DNA from: an uncultured Collinsella sp.
GTDB taxonomy: Bacteria; Actinomycetota; Coriobacteriia; Coriobacteriales; Coriobacteriaceae
NCBI GenBank assembly: GCA_902468695.1
Contig: CABQZS010000014.1
Location: 1 to 7,403, forward strand
DNA: 7,403 nucleotides
Reading direction: 5' to 3'
A model generated the notes under the pieces. That model did not search any database. It was not told the origin of the DNA and saw only the letters and a list, made by a program, of their open reading frames with translations. Positions 5,695 to 7,403 of the stretch are shown here, piece after piece; positions within the stretch are counted from its first letter, which is position 1, and the number at the start of each line of letters is the position of its first letter. Both the position numbers and the translations under genes were made by a program.

Positions 5695-6971
5695 TGGCCT
5701 CCTCGGTCGAAATGGTCCTTTGGGCAATCCACCACGCCACGACGCTGCTCTTTGGCGTCTTTGCCTCGGCGGCGCTGTGCGGTGTCGAGATCAACCGGCG
5801 TCATGCGCTTGAACTGGTGGTCGTTACCATTCTGACCGGCACCGCCTTCTCAATCGCCAATGTCGTTGGCGGCGAACTATTTGCCCGACAGGTATATCCG
5901 CTCGTCGTGCATCTGCCGCTCGTCATCTATTTGTGCGCGCGCTACCGCCTGAGCCCGCTGCTTGCCGTGCTCGGCATTACGAGTGCCTATCTGAGCTGCC
6001 AGTTCAGCAATTGGATGGGCATCGCCGCATTTGCCGCAACCGATTCTCAGATCGCGTACTATCTGGCGCGCATCGCGACCACACTCGCCGTCTTTGCCGT
6101 CCTGTTGCATTGGGCCGGCGACATCGGTCCACGCTTGGCGATTAAAAGCACCACCGAGCTGGGCATCCTTTTAATCCTGCCGCTCGTCTATTACGTCTTT
6201 GACTATGCCACCAACGTCTACACCACGCTGTTCCACTCGGGCTCGGTGGTAACGGTTGAGTTTTTGGCATTTGCGCTCTGTGCCTTCTATCTTATGTTTC
6301 TTGCCGTTTACCTGCGCGAATACGAAGAAAAGGAAACCGCCGAGCGAGAGCGCTGGATGCTCGAAACCCGCGACAGCGCCGCCATCAAAGAGCTCGAGGC
6401 TTGGCGTCAATCTGGGCGCGAGCTGTCGATTCTTCGCCACGATATGCGCCACTTCCTACGCGGCCTGGCCGCTTTAATTGAGGAGGGCCACACCGACGAG
6501 GCGCTCAAACGCATCGATGAACTCTGCGAAGTCGGCGATCGCACCGCCGTACGCCGCTTCTGCGCCAACGAGACCGTAAACATCGCGCTTTCGTCATTTA
6601 ACTCGGATATCAATAGAAACGGCATTACCACCAACCTGCGCGCCGCCGTACCCGAAACCATCCACGTAGGTGACGCCGACCTGTTTAGCGTGCTCTCAAA
6701 TGCCTTGGAAAACGCTATCACCGCTGCAAGCGCCGCACCCCAAGGAAAGCGATTCGTCGACTTTGACCTGCGATTAGAGGACGGCCAGCTGCTGCTGTTA
6801 GTTTCCAACACGTTTGACCGCGCGCCGCGCATGGTCGACGGCATGCCCGTGACCCGGCATGCGGGCCACGGCTTTGGCACCAGGAGCATCAAACTTGCCG
6901 TGGAGCGCATGAACGGCAACTGTCAGTTCCGCATTAACGGCGATCGGTTTGAGCTGCGCGCTGTGATGTAG
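5694..6971 (+). CDS. Membrane sensor histidine kinase, GHKL type (AgrC/LytTR-partner class)
   Basis: This 425-aa protein is the likely kinase partner of the preceding regulator. The N-terminal half is hydrophobic, with about seven predicted membrane spans near residues 8-29, 38-58, 67-83, 86-103, 120-141, 154-178 and 186-207. There is no large extracellular domain, which suits sensing of a small or membrane-associated ligand. A charged, coiled-coil-like linker (about 208-245) leads to the phosphoacceptor motif LRHDMRHFL with His249, the HD-type H-box of AgrC-like kinases. The C-terminal ATPase has an N-box, SNALENAI, with Asn336 and Asn340, and a G-box, GHGFGTRS (391-398). The layout matches the HATPase_c_5/GHKL group. 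The ATG at 5694 overlaps the upstream stop and follows GGGAGG by 5 nt. The stimulus is unknown; no peptide precursor or processing protease gene is adjacent in the window. Confidence 0.93.
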   Translation: MASSVEMVLWAIHHATTLLFGVFASAALCGVEINRRHALELVVVTILTGTAFSIANVVGGELFARQVYPLVVHLPLVIYLCARYRLSPLLAVLGITSAYLSCQFSNWMGIAAFAATDSQIAYYLARIATTLAVFAVLLHWAGDIGPRLAIKSTTELGILLILPLVYYVFDYATNVYTTLFHSGSVVTVEFLAFALCAFYLMFLAVYLREYEEKETAERERWMLETRDSAAIKELEAWRQSGRELSILRHDMRHFLRGLAALIEEGHTDEALKRIDELCEVGDRTAVRRFCANETVNIALSSFNSDINRNGITTNLRAAVPETIHVGDADLFSVLSNALENAITAASAAPQGKRFVDFDLRLEDGQLLLLVSNTFDRAPRMVDGMPVTRHAGHGFGTRSIKLAVERMNGNCQFRINGDRFELRAVM

Positions 6972-7031
6972 GGACGCGATAAGCCGGCGCCGCGCTCGAC
7001 CCGTCAGGGCCGCCTTACCGGCGCCAATCCG

Positions 7032-7403
7032 CTACAGCGGAGCGGCCGCCGGAGTCAGCTGCTTGATGTAGGCCCACATGCGCTGCTTGGCGGCTTTGTC
7101 AGTGAGCGCCGCCTCAAAACCGTCGAGCGCGAGCACGCGGCGACCCTGCACATGGGCGACCAAGCCGGGCTTGAGCATGGCGGTGTCGAAGTCATCGATC
7201 GCCACGAGCATATCGGCGTAGGTCTCGCGCATGGCGTCAGCCGCGTTGTTGTCGAGCAGTAGCACCGCCTCGGGGTCCAAAGCCTCAAGCGCCTCACGGA
7301 ACAGCTCGCACGGCAGAGTCTCGCCCACCGCGACCGCTCCGTCACCCACGCCGGCGACGCTTGCCAGCACGCAAAAATCCTCGGGCGCGTAGCCGATGGC
7401 CCC
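7032..7403 (-). CDS. Unrecognised protein, C-terminal part (runs off the right edge)
   Basis: The frame is open from the right edge to a TAG at 7034-7032, giving at least 123 residues. The start lies outside the window; GTG at 7370 is internal to the open frame and has no clear ribosome binding site. The residues visible alternate hydrophobic strands and helices (EAVLLLDNN, ADMLVAIDDFD, RRVLALDGF), as in an alpha/beta soluble domain. An early glycine-rich segment, ASVAGVGDG, is also visible. No signal peptide, membrane span or metal motif can be seen in this part. Codon usage is like its neighbours, with GC-rich third positions, so it is very probably a real gene. It converges on the kinase gene with a 60-nt gap. 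I cannot assign a family. Confidence 0.75.
   Translation of the reverse strand, partial: GAIGYAPEDFCVLASVAGVGDGAVAVGETLPCELFREALEALDPEAVLLLDNNAADAMRETYADMLVAIDDFDTAMLKPGLVAHVQGRRVLALDGFEAALTDKAAKQRMWAYIKQLTPAAAPL

Noticed and set aside
6983..7025. Inverted GGCGCCG/CGGCGCC repeat in the convergent gap after the kinase gene, considered as a terminator
   Set aside because: The stem is seven pairs around a 26-nt loop, with no T-run on either strand. GGCGCC is self-complementary, so pairing is easily accidental in GC-rich DNA.

Overview
The window looks like chromosomal DNA of a high-GC, anaerobic Actinobacterium of the class Coriobacteriia, probably Collinsella or a close relative. I infer this from the GC-rich third codon positions, the clostridial-type 2[4Fe-4S] ferredoxin, the nadA-nadB-nadC-niaR gene order and the LytTR/GHKL two-component pair. 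The genus is a recollection-based inference, not a database result.

Layout, left to right. Bases 1-539 hold no convincing gene. They contain a 118-nt nested imperfect palindrome (203-320), a terminator-like hairpin (366-398) and a likely extended -10 promoter (451-478). A 61-aa 2[4Fe-4S] ferredoxin follows on the + strand (540-725). It converges on a four-gene minus-strand NAD operon, and one bidirectional terminator (765-804) separates the two units. Read 5'->3', the operon (4680 down to 814) is nadA (quinolinate synthase), nadB (L-aspartate oxidase), nadC (quinolinate phosphoribosyltransferase) and niaR (3H-domain niacin-responsive repressor). NadB oxidises aspartate to iminoaspartate, NadA condenses that with dihydroxyacetone phosphate to quinolinate, and NadC converts quinolinate to nicotinate mononucleotide. 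NiaR is expected to shut the operon off when niacin is available. A perfect 19-bp inverted repeat (4722-4765) covers the -35 and spacer of the best nadA promoter and is the obvious operator candidate.

A roughly 200-bp stretch without a gene separates the operon from a divergent + strand pair: a LytTR response regulator (4972-5694) and a polytopic GHKL histidine kinase (5694-6971), which overlap by one base. The right edge carries the 3' part of an unrecognised minus-strand gene (7032 to beyond 7403).

Most genes are ordinary members of known families. The parts most worth a second look are non-coding: the operator/promoter overlap, a 33-nt REP-like palindrome between nadA and nadB that misleads start calling for nadB, and the long folded element at 203-320. 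I found no evidence of a wholly new system.
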